A stretch of 64,000 bases of DNA from Phascolarctobacterium sp. (GTDB taxonomy: Bacteria; Bacillota; Negativicutes; Acidaminococcales; Acidaminococcaceae), in NCBI GenBank assembly GCA_030523325.1, contig JAUNIS010000010.1, positions 1 to 64,000 on the forward strand. The letters run 5' to 3'. Each line of letters begins with the position of its first letter. Position 1 is the stretch's first letter. The position numbers were made by a program, and so were the translations under genes. This document shows, piece by piece, positions 1 through 8,735 of this stretch. The notes beneath the pieces are model-generated. The model did no database searches and was not told the origin of the DNA. It saw only the letters and a program-made list of their open reading frames with translations.

Positions 1-75
1 ATAACTAATCATACTATGAATTTGCTTTTTCTGCAAAAGAAATTGCGTGATTTTACTACTTTTTTACAGTTTTTC

Positions 76-104
76 TTGTAATCTGAAAATCAATTTGCTA
101 AAAT
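76..104 (+). promoter_or_regulatory. Predicted promoter of xpt-pbuX
   Basis: TTGTAA and TAAAAT are separated by 17 bp, about 40 bp upstream of the xpt start. An SD (cggagg) follows near 131. No purine-riboswitch core is visible between promoter and start; the leader is only about 30 nt long. The same -35 and -10 hexamers with the same spacing occur before guaA. Confidence 0.6.
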
Positions 105-143
105 ATCGATAAGATTTTTTAAAATTAATTCGGAGGCGAAAAC

Positions 144-728
144 ATGAATGTATTAGAAGAACGTGTCTTAAAAGATGGCGTTGTTAAAGAAGGTAATGTT
201 CTCAAGGTTGACAGCTTTCTGAATCACCAATGTGATGTCGAATTGTTCGGAGAAATGGCAGACGAATGGGTAAGACGTTTTTCCGGTAAAAAAATTAATA
301 AAGTTTTGACTATTGAGGCATCTGGTATTGGGATGGCTTGTATTACAGCTCAAAAACTTCATTGCCCTGTAGTTTTTGCAAAAAAATCGAAAAGCATCAA
401 TATAGATGGTGATATGTATATCACCGAAGTCGAATCTTTTACTCACAAAGAAACGAATCAGGTTATTGTTTCCAAAAAATTTTTAGGTGAAGACGACCGC
501 GTTCTCATCATTGACGACTTCCTGGCTAATGGAGCTGCGCTCCAAGGTTTAATTTCCATCGTAAATCAAGCAGGCGGTCGTGTGGAAGGAATCGGCATCG
601 CTATCGAAAAAGGCTTCCAACCTGGCGGTAAATTTATTCGTAATCTTGGGTATCAATTAGAATCTTTGGTCATTGTTGACAGTATGGATTGGACAACTGG
701 TTCTATTGTATTACGCAAGCAGGACTGA
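144..728 (+). CDS. xpt: Xanthine phosphoribosyltransferase
   Basis: Converts xanthine plus PRPP to XMP in cytoplasmic purine salvage. The protein has 194 residues, the usual length for Xpt. It carries the type I phosphoribosyltransferase PRPP motif around residues 120-130 ([11 protein letters not shown]) and the Xpt-like N-terminus (LEERVLKDG...[10 protein letters not shown]). The start is fixed by an SD, cggaggcg, about 8 nt upstream. The permease gene follows 14 nt after the stop, the usual xpt-pbuX pairing, so uptake and conversion are probably co-expressed. The distinction from adenine PRTases rests on overall resemblance, not on a measured specificity. Confidence 0.93.
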   Translation: MNVLEERVLKDGVVKEGNVLKVDSFLNHQCDVELFGEMADEWVRRFSGKKINKVLTIEASGIGMACITAQKLHCPVVFAKKSKSINIDGDMYITEVESFTHKETNQVIVSKKFLGEDDRVLIIDDFLANGAALQGLISIVNQAGGRVEGIGIAIEKGFQPGGKFIRNLGYQLESLVIVDSMDWTTGSIVLRKQD

Positions 729-742
729 TACAAGGTAAACAA

Positions 743-2089
743 ATGAATGGCGAAAATAAAAGAAATGACGTTATATACCAATTAGACGGCAAGGTTCCTA
801 TTGACAAGGCAATTCCTTTCGGCTTGCAACATATTTTGGCAATGTTCGTGGCAAATATTGCTCCGATTATTCTCGTGGGCGGGGCCTCTAAGCTTGAGCA
901 AAATCAAATTGCTGCACTCATTCAAATTTCTATGATCGTAGCTGGTATCGGTACCTTGATTCAGCTCTATCCTATTTGGCGAATCGGTTCTGGTCTTCCT
1001 ATTGTTATGGGAATTAGCTTTACGTTCGTTTCAATTTCTAGCTTTATCGGTGCAACCTATGGTTACGAAGCACTTGTTGGCGCTGTTTTAGTAGGCGGTA
1101 TCATTGAAGGTCTTTTAGGTTTGTGCGCAAAATATTGGTTAAAATTTATTACGCCCATTGTTTCTGCATGTGTCGTAACTGCCATTGGTTTTTCCTTGTT
1201 AGGCGTGGGTGCTGCATCATTTGGTGGTGGGTTTGGAGTTCAGGACTTTGGTTCTGTTACCAATTGGATTCTCGGTACGATTACTCTTTTAACTTGTATT
1301 CTCTTTAATATTTTCGCGAAGGGCTTTTATAAACAGCTTTCCGTTTTAGTTGCTTTAGTTGTCGGTTTTATCGTAGCTGTTTTTATGGGCGTTGCAGATT
1401 TTAATCACGTTAAAGAGGTTCCTCTCATCGCACTCCCACAAATTCTTCCTTTTACACCTGAATTTAATCCTAGCGCAATTATTGCGATGACTTTAATTTT
1501 CTTTGTATCTGCAACGGAAACTGTTGGTGACACGTCGGCTGTTGCAGCAAGCGGTTTGAATCGGGACGTAACGCAAAAAGAACTATCTGGTTCTATCGCC
1601 GTAGATGGTTTTCTCTCTGTTTTCTCTTCTATATTTGGTTGCTTGCCCATCACTTCTTTTAGTCAAAACGTCGGTCTCGTTGCTATGACTCACGTAGTCA
1701 ATCGTTTTGCAATCGCTACTGGAGCTTTGATTATGATTGCGGCTGGTGTATTCCCAATTTTTGGCGCATTGCTCGCAACTCTTCCTGAAGCAGTTCTTGG
1801 TGGTTGCACAATCATGATGTTTGGCTCCATTGTTATCTCAGGCTTTCAGATGATGAGTAAATGTGGATACACGCAGCGTAATATGACAATTTCTGCCTTA
1901 TCTTTAGCAATTGGCTTGGGCTTTACTTCCATGCCGGAGATTTTCAATCTTTTCCCGCAAATGGTAAAAAATGTTTTCGCCGAAAATTGTGTGGCTGTTG
2001 TATTTGTAATCGCAATGATTCTCAACTTGATTCTTCCCGCTAATATGGAAGTGTTTGAGCCAGAGCAAGAAGAATTTAATCAAAAATAA
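743..2089 (+). CDS. pbuX: Xanthine/uracil permease family (NCS2) purine transporter
   Basis: Integral membrane nucleobase transporter, probably xanthine:cation symport. The 448-residue protein is almost entirely hydrophobic, with many predicted membrane segments and the NCS2-type stretch FVSATETVGDTSAVAASGLNR in the middle, followed by PITSFSQNVGL. The open frame extends upstream into xpt, but the ATG at 743 has an SD-like aaggt and avoids overlap, so it is preferred. Its position behind xpt supports xanthine as substrate. This is inference, since NCS2 proteins with uracil or other purine substrates look similar. Confidence 0.88.
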   Translation: MNGENKRNDVIYQLDGKVPIDKAIPFGLQHILAMFVANIAPIILVGGASKLEQNQIAALIQISMIVAGIGTLIQLYPIWRIGSGLPIVMGISFTFVSISSFIGATYGYEALVGAVLVGGIIEGLLGLCAKYWLKFITPIVSACVVTAIGFSLLGVGAASFGGGFGVQDFGSVTNWILGTITLLTCILFNIFAKGFYKQLSVLVALVVGFIVAVFMGVADFNHVKEVPLIALPQILPFTPEFNPSAIIAMTLIFFVSATETVGDTSAVAASGLNRDVTQKELSGSIAVDGFLSVFSSIFGCLPITSFSQNVGLVAMTHVVNRFAIATGALIMIAAGVFPIFGALLATLPEAVLGGCTIMMFGSIVISGFQMMSKCGYTQRNMTISALSLAIGLGFTSMPEIFNLFPQMVKNVFAENCVAVVFVIAMILNLILPANMEVFEPEQEEFNQK

Positions 2090-2105
2090 ATTGACAAAAA
2101 AATAA

Positions 2106-2152
2106 GCGCTGATACTCAAGACTTTTCGCTCAAGGTATCAGCGCTCTTTTTA
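2106..2152. terminator. Bidirectional intrinsic terminator between convergent pbuX and GNAT genes
   Basis: A perfect 10-bp stem (gcgctgatac / gtatcagcgc) has a T-rich tail on the plus side and a run of A on the left that becomes a U-tract for minus-strand transcripts. The stop codon of the minus-strand GNAT gene lies inside the right-hand tail. Confidence 0.9.
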
Positions 2153-2716
2153 TTTAATAATTTCTGGAAAAGGAATGAAGGTTTTTGCTTCGCTTGTATG
2201 CTCGCCTAGTTTTTTTTCCATCCAAACCAAATCGTACCACTCTTTAAATTTAAAACCGATGTCGTGAAAATGACAGCAGAGCTTGTAGCCAATTTTTTCG
2301 TGGAAGGCAATGCTTGCATTAGTCAAATGTGTATTATCAGGCTTTGCATAAGCGATACAGGCGTTAATGTCGAGAACGTTTTGCTTGATTAAATATTCTT
2401 CAAGCTTGGCGTACAAGGCTTTGCCATAACCGTGACCCTTGGCATCCGTGCGCAAATAGATGGAAGACTCCGTTGCCAAGGCAAAAGCTGCTCGCGGATG
2501 AAACTTTGATGCATAAGCATAGCCTAATATTTCTCCGTCATTTTCTAAAACTAAGTAGGGATAATTTTTCAAAGTATTTTCGATACGTCCGCGAAATTCT
2601 TCGACTGAGGGAACAACATATTCCATGGTAATTGCAGTTTCTTTGATGTAAGGAGCATAGATATTAAGTAGGGGCTCGGCATCATCCGGCGTAGCAATGC
2701 GAATAGAATAACTCAT
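2150..2716 (-). CDS. GNAT-family N-acetyltransferase (phosphinothricin acetyltransferase-like)
   Basis: Acetyl-CoA-dependent N-acetyltransferase of unknown substrate. The N-terminus (IRIATPDDAEPLLNIYAPYI) and length of 188 residues resemble the PAT/Bar/YncA branch. The acetyl-CoA pyrophosphate-binding motif is at about 92-99 (AKGHGYGK). The C-terminal 'HFHDIGFKFKEWYDLVWMEK' is also typical of that branch. It starts directly after the HD-protein stop codon on the same strand, so the two are probably translated from one message. Confidence 0.85.
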   Translation of the reverse strand: MSYSIRIATPDDAEPLLNIYAPYIKETAITMEYVVPSVEEFRGRIENTLKNYPYLVLENDGEILGYAYASKFHPRAAFALATESSIYLRTDAKGHGYGKALYAKLEEYLIKQNVLDINACIAYAKPDNTHLTNASIAFHEKIGYKLCCHFHDIGFKFKEWYDLVWMEKKLGEHTSEAKTFIPFPEIIK

Positions 2717-3217
2717 TTACTCTACCTCTAAAGCAAACATGGTTTTTAAGATGTGCTTACCGGTTTTTGTCTTGAAAATTTTTTCATAAACATTGATGAT
2801 TGCCTTTTGGCGTTCTTGATCCTCGTGCATGTTGACGAGGAAATCTGCTTCCACAAGGATTTGGTAATCTAACCCGTCGATGTTTGTATACGTGTGGTGA
2901 TGTCCAACCAAATAGCCGACGCGTTTAGCAACTGCCTCGCTGTATCCTGCTTCTAAGCACATAGCCTCAGCAACTGGCCAACCTTCTTTTTCTTGCAAGG
3001 GACCAAAGTGTTTCCCATATTTTTCATCGGCGATTTTAATGCCGACATCGTGAACTAAGGTGACTGCACGGATGATTTCCATTAACTCTTCTCCGACTTT
3101 TTCTTCTTCGGCAATTTTAATTGCAAAGCCGTGTACTTTTAAAAAGTGTTGAATGCGATGAGAGTTGCCTCCATCATGTGATAGCATTAAGTTAAAAAGT
3201 TTTAGTTCTTTGTTCAT
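2717..3217 (-). CDS. HD-domain phosphohydrolase-like protein
   Basis: Small cytoplasmic HD-superfamily protein, 166 residues from the start chosen here. Histidines at about 20 and 24 (SHRIQH) and the HD pair at 56-57 (LVHDVGI) form the metal-binding core; a later GHHH (about 101-104) adds ligands. The start ATG at 3217 is chosen because GAGGGG lies 6 nt upstream; the open frame extends 15 codons further. It resembles the HD gene at 10,869. The substrate is unknown; nucleotides are possible by family. Confidence 0.8.
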   Translation of the reverse strand: MNKELKLFNLMLSHDGGNSHRIQHFLKVHGFAIKIAEEEKVGEELMEIIRAVTLVHDVGIKIADEKYGKHFGPLQEKEGWPVAEAMCLEAGYSEAVAKRVGYLVGHHHTYTNIDGLDYQILVEADFLVNMHEDQERQKAIINVYEKIFKTKTGKHILKTMFALEVE

Positions 3218-3292
3218 TTTTCCCCTCGCAGTAAAATGTTGAGTCGAAAAAAAATTTCGCAATCGTTAGTTTGTTTTGCAAATCAGTAATTA

Positions 3293-3805
3293 TTAAAGAT
3301 AGGTGACGGTTTCCTCTAAAGGCTTGCGGCTAAAGTGATTGCCAAGAGGTCCAACGCCTTCTTTTGCGTAACCAAGGTCTAAGAACATAACAATTTCTTC
3401 GTTTTTCGGAAGACCCAAGGAAGCTGCCAAAACATCAGGATTAAAACGGTTTACCCAGCAATTGTCAACGTCAAGACTTGCTGCTGCAAGCATCATATGG
3501 GTTGCAACGATGGTTGCGTCTTCTTTGCCAGAGGTATATTGATCACCAGGATAGGTGAACATATTATTTTTGTCGAAGGCTACAACTATTACAGTAGAAG
3601 CACCATAGCGACAGGGAGTTTCTGCATCGATCTTCGCAAGTGCCTCGGCAGATTGCACAACATAAATGCGTTGTTCTTGAAAATTTTTTGCCGTAGGAGC
3701 AAGTCTGCCAGCTTCTAAGATAGCGTCAAGCTTTTCTTTTTCTACCGGTTTATCACTGTAATTTTTGCATGCGTATCTTTTAGCAGCCAATTCTAAAAAG
3801 TTCAT
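3293..3805 (-). CDS. Nitroreductase-family FMN oxidoreductase
   Basis: NAD(P)H-dependent flavoprotein fold. The N-terminus (RYACKNYSDKPVEKEKLDAILEAGRLAPTAKN) is the classic nitroreductase FMN-binding start, and the C-terminal 'LDLGYAKEGVGPLGNHFSRKPLEE' fits the family. The 170-residue length is at the short end. An AAGGAGG SD precedes the ATG. It follows azlD by 17 nt and probably belongs to the azlCD transcript. The physiological substrate cannot be read from the sequence. Confidence 0.85.
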   Translation of the reverse strand: MNFLELAAKRYACKNYSDKPVEKEKLDAILEAGRLAPTAKNFQEQRIYVVQSAEALAKIDAETPCRYGASTVIVVAFDKNNMFTYPGDQYTSGKEDATIVATHMMLAAASLDVDNCWVNRFNPDVLAASLGLPKNEEIVMFLDLGYAKEGVGPLGNHFSRKPLEETVTYL

Positions 3806-3822
3806 GACAATAAACCTCCTTA

Positions 3823-4125
3823 TTAAATAAACATTTCCAATATAAATACACTAACGCAGCAAGCAATTGCTACGTTGAAAAGGCTGAAGCCTTTTAAAGA
3901 AAGTATAATACCAACTACAAAAGCCAAAGAACCTGAATAAATGCTTTGAGTTCCTTTGATTATAGCGGGAAACGTCATTACTGCCAGTGTTACGTAGGGA
4001 ACGTAATGTAAAAAACTTTGGAAAAATTGATTCTTGATGGGTTTTCTTAGTAAAGTGAAAGGGAGCACTCGCACGAAATATGTTGCAGCCCACATTACGA
4101 AGATATAAATATATTTCTCATTCAT
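3823..4125 (-). CDS. azlD: Branched-chain amino acid exporter small subunit, AzlD family
   Basis: Small membrane protein of 100 residues with about four hydrophobic segments, matching AzlD. With AzlC it forms a LIV-E-type branched-chain amino acid exporter. The start overlaps the end of azlC by 4 nt, indicating translational coupling. Motifs such as FVRVLPFTLLRKPI near the N-terminus are characteristic. Confidence 0.85.
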   Translation of the reverse strand: MNEKYIYIFVMWAATYFVRVLPFTLLRKPIKNQFFQSFLHYVPYVTLAVMTFPAIIKGTQSIYSGSLAFVVGIILSLKGFSLFNVAIACCVSVFILEMFI

Positions 4126-4862
4126 GCTTCATCCTCCTCAATTGGCACAGGATACAAAATAGCTGCAATGCCTGCAATGATAATGGTGAGGATGATGATG
4201 CGCATGCCTTCCGAGATTTGGCTGATAACAGGAAGCACTGAGCACAAGTAACTTGCAATAAAAGAAATACCAACGACGCAGGCAATAATTTTATCTTTGC
4301 CGGCTGGTGTGATGATTACGGCAAGGAACATTCCGTAAAGAGCAACAGAAAAGGCACTGACGATATTCGCTGGCATAAGATTGCCGACCATCGCTCCGAG
4401 GGCAGTGCCTACGGCCCAAAGTGGACCAGCTACGAGACCAACACCAAAGGTATAGTATGGATTTAAGAATCCCGGTCGTGACATAGTAACCGCAAAAATT
4501 TCATCGGTGACCATGTCCGCCATAAAAAGTCTCATGAGCCAAGGAATATCCGGAGCTAAACGATTGCTTTCGGCACAGCCCATTAAAAGATAGCGGGCGT
4601 TAATAACAAGCATCATGATAACCATCTCAATATATGGCTCGTTGTTAATGATTACAGTATAGCCTGCGTATTGACCTGCGCTCGCTTTACAAAGAATTGA
4701 AGAGAGAAAGCCCTGAAAAGGAGTGAGACCAGCGTTATTAACAATGATACAAAGGGAAAAGGCAACCGCAAAATAACCCATGCCAATAGGAAAACCATCC
4801 TTCATGCCCTCGCGAAAGACACTCTTATTGGTGGGGTTGGAAAAAGAATATTTACCGTTCAT
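4122..4862 (-). CDS. azlC: Branched-chain amino acid exporter large subunit, AzlC family
   Basis: Membrane protein of 246 residues from the ATG at 4862. An AGGTGG SD lies 3 nt before it, and the 19 codons upstream are not supported. It has the AzlC/YgaZ signature start (FREGMKDGFPIGMGYFAVAFSLCI) and several hydrophobic helices. First gene of a leftward cluster azlC-azlD-nitroreductase-HD-GNAT. Role inferred from family: export of leucine, isoleucine and valine or analogues. Confidence 0.87.
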   Translation of the reverse strand: MNGKYSFSNPTNKSVFREGMKDGFPIGMGYFAVAFSLCIIVNNAGLTPFQGFLSSILCKASAGQYAGYTVIINNEPYIEMVIMMLVINARYLLMGCAESNRLAPDIPWLMRLFMADMVTDEIFAVTMSRPGFLNPYYTFGVGLVAGPLWAVGTALGAMVGNLMPANIVSAFSVALYGMFLAVIITPAGKDKIIACVVGISFIASYLCSVLPVISQISEGMRIIILTIIIAGIAAILYPVPIEEDEA

Positions 4863-4898
4863 AATCCACCTGAAGTATTTAGATTTCCCCTCAGATGA

Positions 4899-4927
4899 AT
4901 TGTAACACTTTTTCCTCATTAAAACAA
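4899..4927 (-). promoter_or_regulatory. Predicted promoter of the azlC cluster
   Basis: Read on the minus strand: TTGTTT, 17-bp spacer, TACAAT, about 37 bp upstream of the azlC start codon. It lies in the divergent gap with the HAD gene. Confidence 0.55.
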
Positions 4928-4941
4928 ACTATTTATCTATG

Positions 4942-4970
4942 TTTATTTGTTTTCAAAGATTTGTTATAAT
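4942..4970 (+). promoter_or_regulatory. Predicted extended -10 promoter of the HAD gene
   Basis: TATAAT is preceded by TG one base upstream (extended -10), with TTTATT 17 bp before it. It sits about 30 bp upstream of the chosen start. Confidence 0.5.
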
Positions 4971-5001
4971 AATTTTACCGATTATAGTAAAGGTGATGAA
5001 T

Positions 5002-5697
5002 GTGTACAAATATTTATTGTGGGATATAGACGGAACTATTCTTGACTTTAAAGCTTCGGAAAAAATTTCCATTAAGAGACTCTTTGAAAGATTTAAGCTT
5101 GGAGTATGCACTGATGAAATGCTCGCCGATTATTCAAGCATTAATGTTAGATATTGGGAGCTTTTGGAAAGAGGTGAGAAAACTAAGCCAGAAATTTTAG
5201 TCGGAAGGTTTATTGAGTTTTTCTCTAAATACGGGTTAGACATTTCTCTGGCGGGCGCGTTTGATCACGATTACCAAATAGAACTCGGTAAGTGTCCTGT
5301 GTTTACGAAAAACGCAAAGGATGTCCTTGCTGCTTGCCAGGGAAAATATCGACAAATTGGTGTCACTAATGGAACGAAGGTAGCTCAGACTGGCAAACTC
5401 GAAACATCCGGATTGATAAAAATTTTAGACGCGGTTTATATTTCGGAAGATCTTGGCGTAGAAAAACCTCACGTAGAATTTTTTGAGCATGTTTTTAAGT
5501 CAGAAGGAATTGCTGACAGGAATACAGCGCTTATCATTGGTGACTCTTTGACGAGTGATATGCAAGGTGGAATTAATTACGGCATTGACACTTGTTGGTT
5601 TAATCCTCAGCATAAAGAAAATAAAAAAAATCTTCAAATAACTTACGAAGTGGATGACTTACAAAAAATTTTAAATATTTTAGCAGCAAGGGGATAA
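5002..5697 (+). CDS. HAD-superfamily hydrolase, YjjG-type (pyrimidine 5'-nucleotidase-like)
   Basis: Cytoplasmic phosphatase with HAD motif I LLWDIDGT near the N-terminus (nucleophile D and acid/base D), motif II VTNG, and motifs III/IV GVEKPHVEFF and IIGDSLTSDMQGG. The GTG at 5002 is chosen because the SD AGGTG ends 6 nt before it, whereas the ATG at 4996 touches the SD. The 231-residue length fits the YjjG/PynA group, which removes phosphate from pyrimidine nucleotides. The substrate is inferred from family only. Confidence 0.82.
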   Translation: MYKYLLWDIDGTILDFKASEKISIKRLFERFKLGVCTDEMLADYSSINVRYWELLERGEKTKPEILVGRFIEFFSKYGLDISLAGAFDHDYQIELGKCPVFTKNAKDVLAACQGKYRQIGVTNGTKVAQTGKLETSGLIKILDAVYISEDLGVEKPHVEFFEHVFKSEGIADRNTALIIGDSLTSDMQGGINYGIDTCWFNPQHKENKKNLQITYEVDDLQKILNILAARG

Positions 5698-5734
5698 ATT
5701 AAACAAGTTTTTCCTGTTGAAAAAAATTTTTTAT

Positions 5735-5775
5735 GAAAGGATTATAAAATTTTTTTATAATCCTTTCAATTTTTA
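5735..5775 (+). terminator. Intrinsic terminator after the HAD gene
   Basis: A 12-bp AT-rich stem (gaaaggattata / tataatcctttc) is followed by aatttttacattttt. Confidence 0.65.
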
Positions 5776-5868
5776 CATTTTTGATGTATTATGTAAGATG
5801 GTATATGGTTTGTTAATGAGGGAGATTTAAGTTAAGAATAAGATTGTTCTTTAGAAGGAGGATATTCA

Positions 5869-6051
5869 ATGGCTCTGAAAGTAGTGACTAACCGTTGCAA
5901 GGGCTGCGGTATTTGTGCTTACTTCTGTCCCAAAAAAGTTTTAAAAGTAAACGAGATTGGTAAAGTTGAAGTAGTTGCAGAAGAAAATTGTATTAAATGT
6001 GGACAATGCGAAATGCGTTGCCCCGACTATGCTATTTTGTTAGATAAATAA
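5869..6051 (+). CDS. korD: 2-oxoacid:ferredoxin oxidoreductase delta subunit (2[4Fe-4S] ferredoxin)
   Basis: Sixty-residue ferredoxin with two complete CxxCxxCxxxC clusters: C10, 13, 16, 20 and C41, 44, 47, 51. First gene of a four-gene operon korD-korA-korB-korC; korA begins 14 nt after the stop. It relays electrons from the TPP/FeS core to free ferredoxin. Strong SD (aaggagg). The four-subunit order and the resemblance of the other subunits suggest a 2-oxoglutarate enzyme (KGOR/KorDABC), though branched-chain 2-oxoacids cannot be excluded. Confidence 0.9.
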   Translation: MALKVVTNRCKGCGICAYFCPKKVLKVNEIGKVEVVAEENCIKCGQCEMRCPDYAILLDK

Positions 6052-6065
6052 GGAGGAGTGAACGC

Positions 6066-7205
6066 ATGTCAAGAATCCTTTTGTTACAAGGTAACCAAGC
6101 GGTTGTTGAGGGTGCTATTGCAGCAGGCGTAAAATTTTACGGCGGCTATCCTATCACCCCTTCTACCGAAATCGCAGAACAATTAGCTCTGCGCCTGCCT
6201 CAAGTTGGTGGCAAGTTCATGCAAACTGAAGATGAAATTGCAGGCCTCGGCACTGTTATTGGTGCGTCTTTAGCTGGTAAAAAGGCTATGACTGCCACAA
6301 GTGGTCCTGGCTTCTCTTTGAAACAAGAAATGCTCGGCCTTGCTTGCTCGGCTGAGATTCCTTGTGTAATTGTTAACGTACAACGTGTGGGCCCGGCTAC
6401 CGGTCAACCTACCAGCCCGGCTCAAGGCGAGGTTATGCAAACTCGTTGGGGTACTCACGGTGACCATTGGTTAATTACCATCTCTCCGTCCAGCGTTCCC
6501 GAATGCTTTGATTTAACTTTACGTGCAGTTGCACTTTCTGAAAAATATCGTTGTCCGGTTATTCTTCTTATGGACGAAGTAATTGGTCATATGCGCGAAA
6601 AAATCGAACTGCCAGATAACTATGATGAAATTCCTCAAGCTGAACGTAAGGTTCCGACTTGTGCCGTAGAAGATTTTCTTGCTTACGGTTGTGAAGAAGG
6701 CTCCAAGGTTCCGGCAATGGCACCCTTTGGAACTGGTTATCGTTGGCATATGACCGGCCTTGTTCATGATGAAACAGGTTTCCCCAAGGGTACTGGTGCT
6801 GCAACTGTATCTGCTCAAGATCGTCTGCGCACTAAACTCGAAGATAATCTCGACGACATTGTTGAAGTAGAAAACTATCGTATGGAAGACGCAGAATTTG
6901 CAGTCGTTGCTTTTGGTGGTGCAGCTCGTACCGCTTACGAGGCAATTGATATGGCAAGAGCTGAGGGTCTCAAGGTAGGCTTCGTTCGTCCTATTACTAT
7001 CTGGCCTTTCGCTGAAAAACAAATGAAAGCTCTCGCTAATAAAGTTAAAGGCATCCTCGTACACGAGCTTAACTGCGGTCAATACGTAATCGAAGTTGAA
7101 CGTGCAGTTGCTGGTAAGGTTCCTGTAACTTTGTATGGTAAATATGATAACGAATCTGCAACTCCTGAAGAGTTACTTGCGGAAATCAAAAAAGCTATGG
7201 CTTAA
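6066..7205 (+). CDS. korA: 2-oxoacid:ferredoxin oxidoreductase alpha subunit
   Basis: A 379-residue subunit with the pyruvate:ferredoxin oxidoreductase domains that bind the TPP pyrimidine side. It starts LLQGNQAVVEGAIAAGVKFYGGYPITPSTEIAE and contains the conserved MQTEDEIAGLGTVIGASLAGKKAMTATSGPG segment. The C-terminal transketolase-like domain II begins around residue 270 (AEFAVVAFGGAARTAYEAI). It forms the catalytic heterodimer with the downstream beta subunit and oxidatively decarboxylates a 2-oxoacid to acyl-CoA with reduced ferredoxin, or the reverse in anaerobic anabolism. The gap to korB is 18 nt, with an SD. Confidence 0.92.
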   Translation: MSRILLLQGNQAVVEGAIAAGVKFYGGYPITPSTEIAEQLALRLPQVGGKFMQTEDEIAGLGTVIGASLAGKKAMTATSGPGFSLKQEMLGLACSAEIPCVIVNVQRVGPATGQPTSPAQGEVMQTRWGTHGDHWLITISPSSVPECFDLTLRAVALSEKYRCPVILLMDEVIGHMREKIELPDNYDEIPQAERKVPTCAVEDFLAYGCEEGSKVPAMAPFGTGYRWHMTGLVHDETGFPKGTGAATVSAQDRLRTKLEDNLDDIVEVENYRMEDAEFAVVAFGGAARTAYEAIDMARAEGLKVGFVRPITIWPFAEKQMKALANKVKGILVHELNCGQYVIEVERAVAGKVPVTLYGKYDNESATPEELLAEIKKAMA

Positions 7206-7223
7206 TGAGAGGAGAATTTTCTG

Positions 7224-8069
7224 ATGAGCGAAATGGAAAAATTAGTTGAAAAATATTTCCGTCCGGGTCGTCTGCCTCACATTTGGTGCCCGGGCTGTGG
7301 TAATGGCGTTATTACTGGCGCTATTGTAAAAGCAATTGATAAGCAAGGCCTTGCTAAAGACGATGTTGCTTTAATCTCCGGTATTGGTTGTTCTTCTCGT
7401 AGCTCCGGCTACCTTGACTTCAATACTGCAAATACTTTGCATGGTCGTGCCTTGACTATTGCAACTGGCGTAAAGATGGCTAACCCAGCTTTAAACGTAA
7501 TCGTTTGTTCTGGTGATGGTGACTGCACGGCAATTGGTGGTAACCATTTTATTCATGCTTGTCGTCGTAATATTAACATGACTCTCGTTGTATACAACAA
7601 CAGCATTTATGGTATGACTGGTGGTCAATACTCTCCTATGACTCCGAGAGGATCCAAGGCTACAACCGCGCCTTATTCCACGATCGAACCGAGCTTCAAT
7701 CTTTTAGATCTTGCTAAAGCAGCTGGTGCAACCTTTGTAGCTCGTGCAACTACTTACCACGTACCTGTTCTTGTTGATTGCATTGCTAAAGGTATTGCAC
7801 ATAATGGTTTCTCTGTTATTGAAGCCGTATCTGCTTGCCCGATTTCTTTCGGTCGTCAAAACAAAATGGGTGGCCCGGCTGAAATGATGGCTTGGCAAAG
7901 AGATCATGGTGTGATGGTCGCTGCTTGGAACAAGATGGATGAAGCAAAGCTTGGTGATGCAAAAGCACAAGGCAAGTTCCCCATTGGTGTTCTTTATGAA
8001 ACCAACGACGTTCCTGAATACACCGAGCAATATGATGAAATCATCAAACGTGCACAGGGGGGTAAATAA
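7224..8069 (+). CDS. korB: 2-oxoacid:ferredoxin oxidoreductase beta subunit (TPP-binding)
   Basis: A 281-residue subunit. TPP/Mg-binding motif GDGD at 97-100 continues to NNSIYGMTGGQ at about 125-135. The cysteines WCPGCGNG at 22-28 and C56 are those expected for the beta-subunit [4Fe-4S] cluster. Works with KorA. Codon use is biased toward a restricted set, as in the glycolytic genes of this window, suggesting high expression. Confidence 0.93.
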   Translation: MSEMEKLVEKYFRPGRLPHIWCPGCGNGVITGAIVKAIDKQGLAKDDVALISGIGCSSRSSGYLDFNTANTLHGRALTIATGVKMANPALNVIVCSGDGDCTAIGGNHFIHACRRNINMTLVVYNNSIYGMTGGQYSPMTPRGSKATTAPYSTIEPSFNLLDLAKAAGATFVARATTYHVPVLVDCIAKGIAHNGFSVIEAVSACPISFGRQNKMGGPAEMMAWQRDHGVMVAAWNKMDEAKLGDAKAQGKFPIGVLYETNDVPEYTEQYDEIIKRAQGGK

Positions 8070-8071
8070 TT

Positions 8072-8599
8072 ATGAAACAAAGCTTTCGTTTTTCTGGTAC
8101 TGGTGGTCAAGGCCTGATCACCGCTGGTATTATTTTAGCTGAAGCAGCTCTCCTGGACGACAAGTTGGCAGTTCAATCTCAATCCTATGGTCCTGAAGCT
8201 CGTGGCGGTTCTTCTAAAGCAGAAGCAATCATCTCCGACGAACCTATTTATTTTAGTCGTGTAACCCGCCCCGATCTGCTCCTCGTTATGAGCCAAGAAG
8301 CAGCTGATAAATTTACCAATGATTGCAACGAAAAAACTTTAGTAGTTACTGATACTCTCTTCGTTCAAGAAGTTCCTGGTAATTACGGCAAAAGAGTCGA
8401 TTTACCTATTACTCACACTGCTAATGAAGTTTGCGGCAAGTCTCTTTTCGCAAATATTGTTGCTCTTGGTGCAGTAGTTGGTTTAACTGGCTGCGTATCT
8501 GAAGAAGCTATTACTCAAGCTGTTCTTAATCGCGTACCGAAAGGAACCGAAGAGAAGAATAAGGCTGCTTTAAAGGCTGGTTTCGATTTAGTAAAATAA
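8072..8599 (+). CDS. korC: 2-oxoacid:ferredoxin oxidoreductase gamma subunit
   Basis: A 175-residue subunit with the N-terminal glycine-rich motif SGTGGQGLITAGIILAEAAL and the conserved SYGPEARGGSSKAEAIIS, which marks the CoA-proximal gamma domain. It starts 2 nt after the korB stop. Last gene of the operon; a short repeat element and then an intrinsic terminator follow. Confidence 0.92.
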   Translation: MKQSFRFSGTGGQGLITAGIILAEAALLDDKLAVQSQSYGPEARGGSSKAEAIISDEPIYFSRVTRPDLLLVMSQEAADKFTNDCNEKTLVVTDTLFVQEVPGNYGKRVDLPITHTANEVCGKSLFANIVALGAVVGLTGCVSEEAITQAVLNRVPKGTEEKNKAALKAGFDLVK

Positions 8600-8604
8600 T
8601 TTGC

Positions 8605-8662
8605 AAAAAAGTTCATAGCAGGTCTTTGTCTTGTCAGCATCTGACCTACCCTGAAAGTTTTA
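8605..8662 (+). repeat. Short copy of the GTTCATAGCAGG repeat family
   Basis: It begins 5 nt after the korC stop codon. It shares the exact 14-mer gttcatagcaggtc (8611-8624) with the copy at 18,313 and similar following bases (tttgtc...tgtcagc). The ends, aaaagttca and tgaaagtttt, are an imperfect inverted repeat, and AGGTC...GACCT can form an inner stem. The interior is shorter than in the prfB copies. Function unknown; see findings. Confidence 0.6.
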
Positions 8663-8687
8663 CGTAAAATGTTTAACACGTAATGAT

Positions 8688-8728
8688 AACGGGCTCTGAA
8701 ATTTTTTTCGGGGTCCGTTTTATTTTAA
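8688..8728 (+). terminator. Intrinsic terminator of the kor operon
   Basis: A 9-bp stem with two G-U pairs (aacgggctc / gggtccgtt) is followed by ttattttaag. Confidence 0.75.
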
Positions 8729-8735
8729 GATTTGC

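Noticed and set aside
1-143. Guanine/xanthine riboswitch before xpt
   Set aside because: No purine aptamer core could be found. The predicted promoter leaves a leader of only about 30 nt.
689-742. Extended N-terminus of the xanthine permease overlapping xpt
   Set aside because: The extra 18 codons overlap xpt and lack an SD. The ATG at 743 is better placed.
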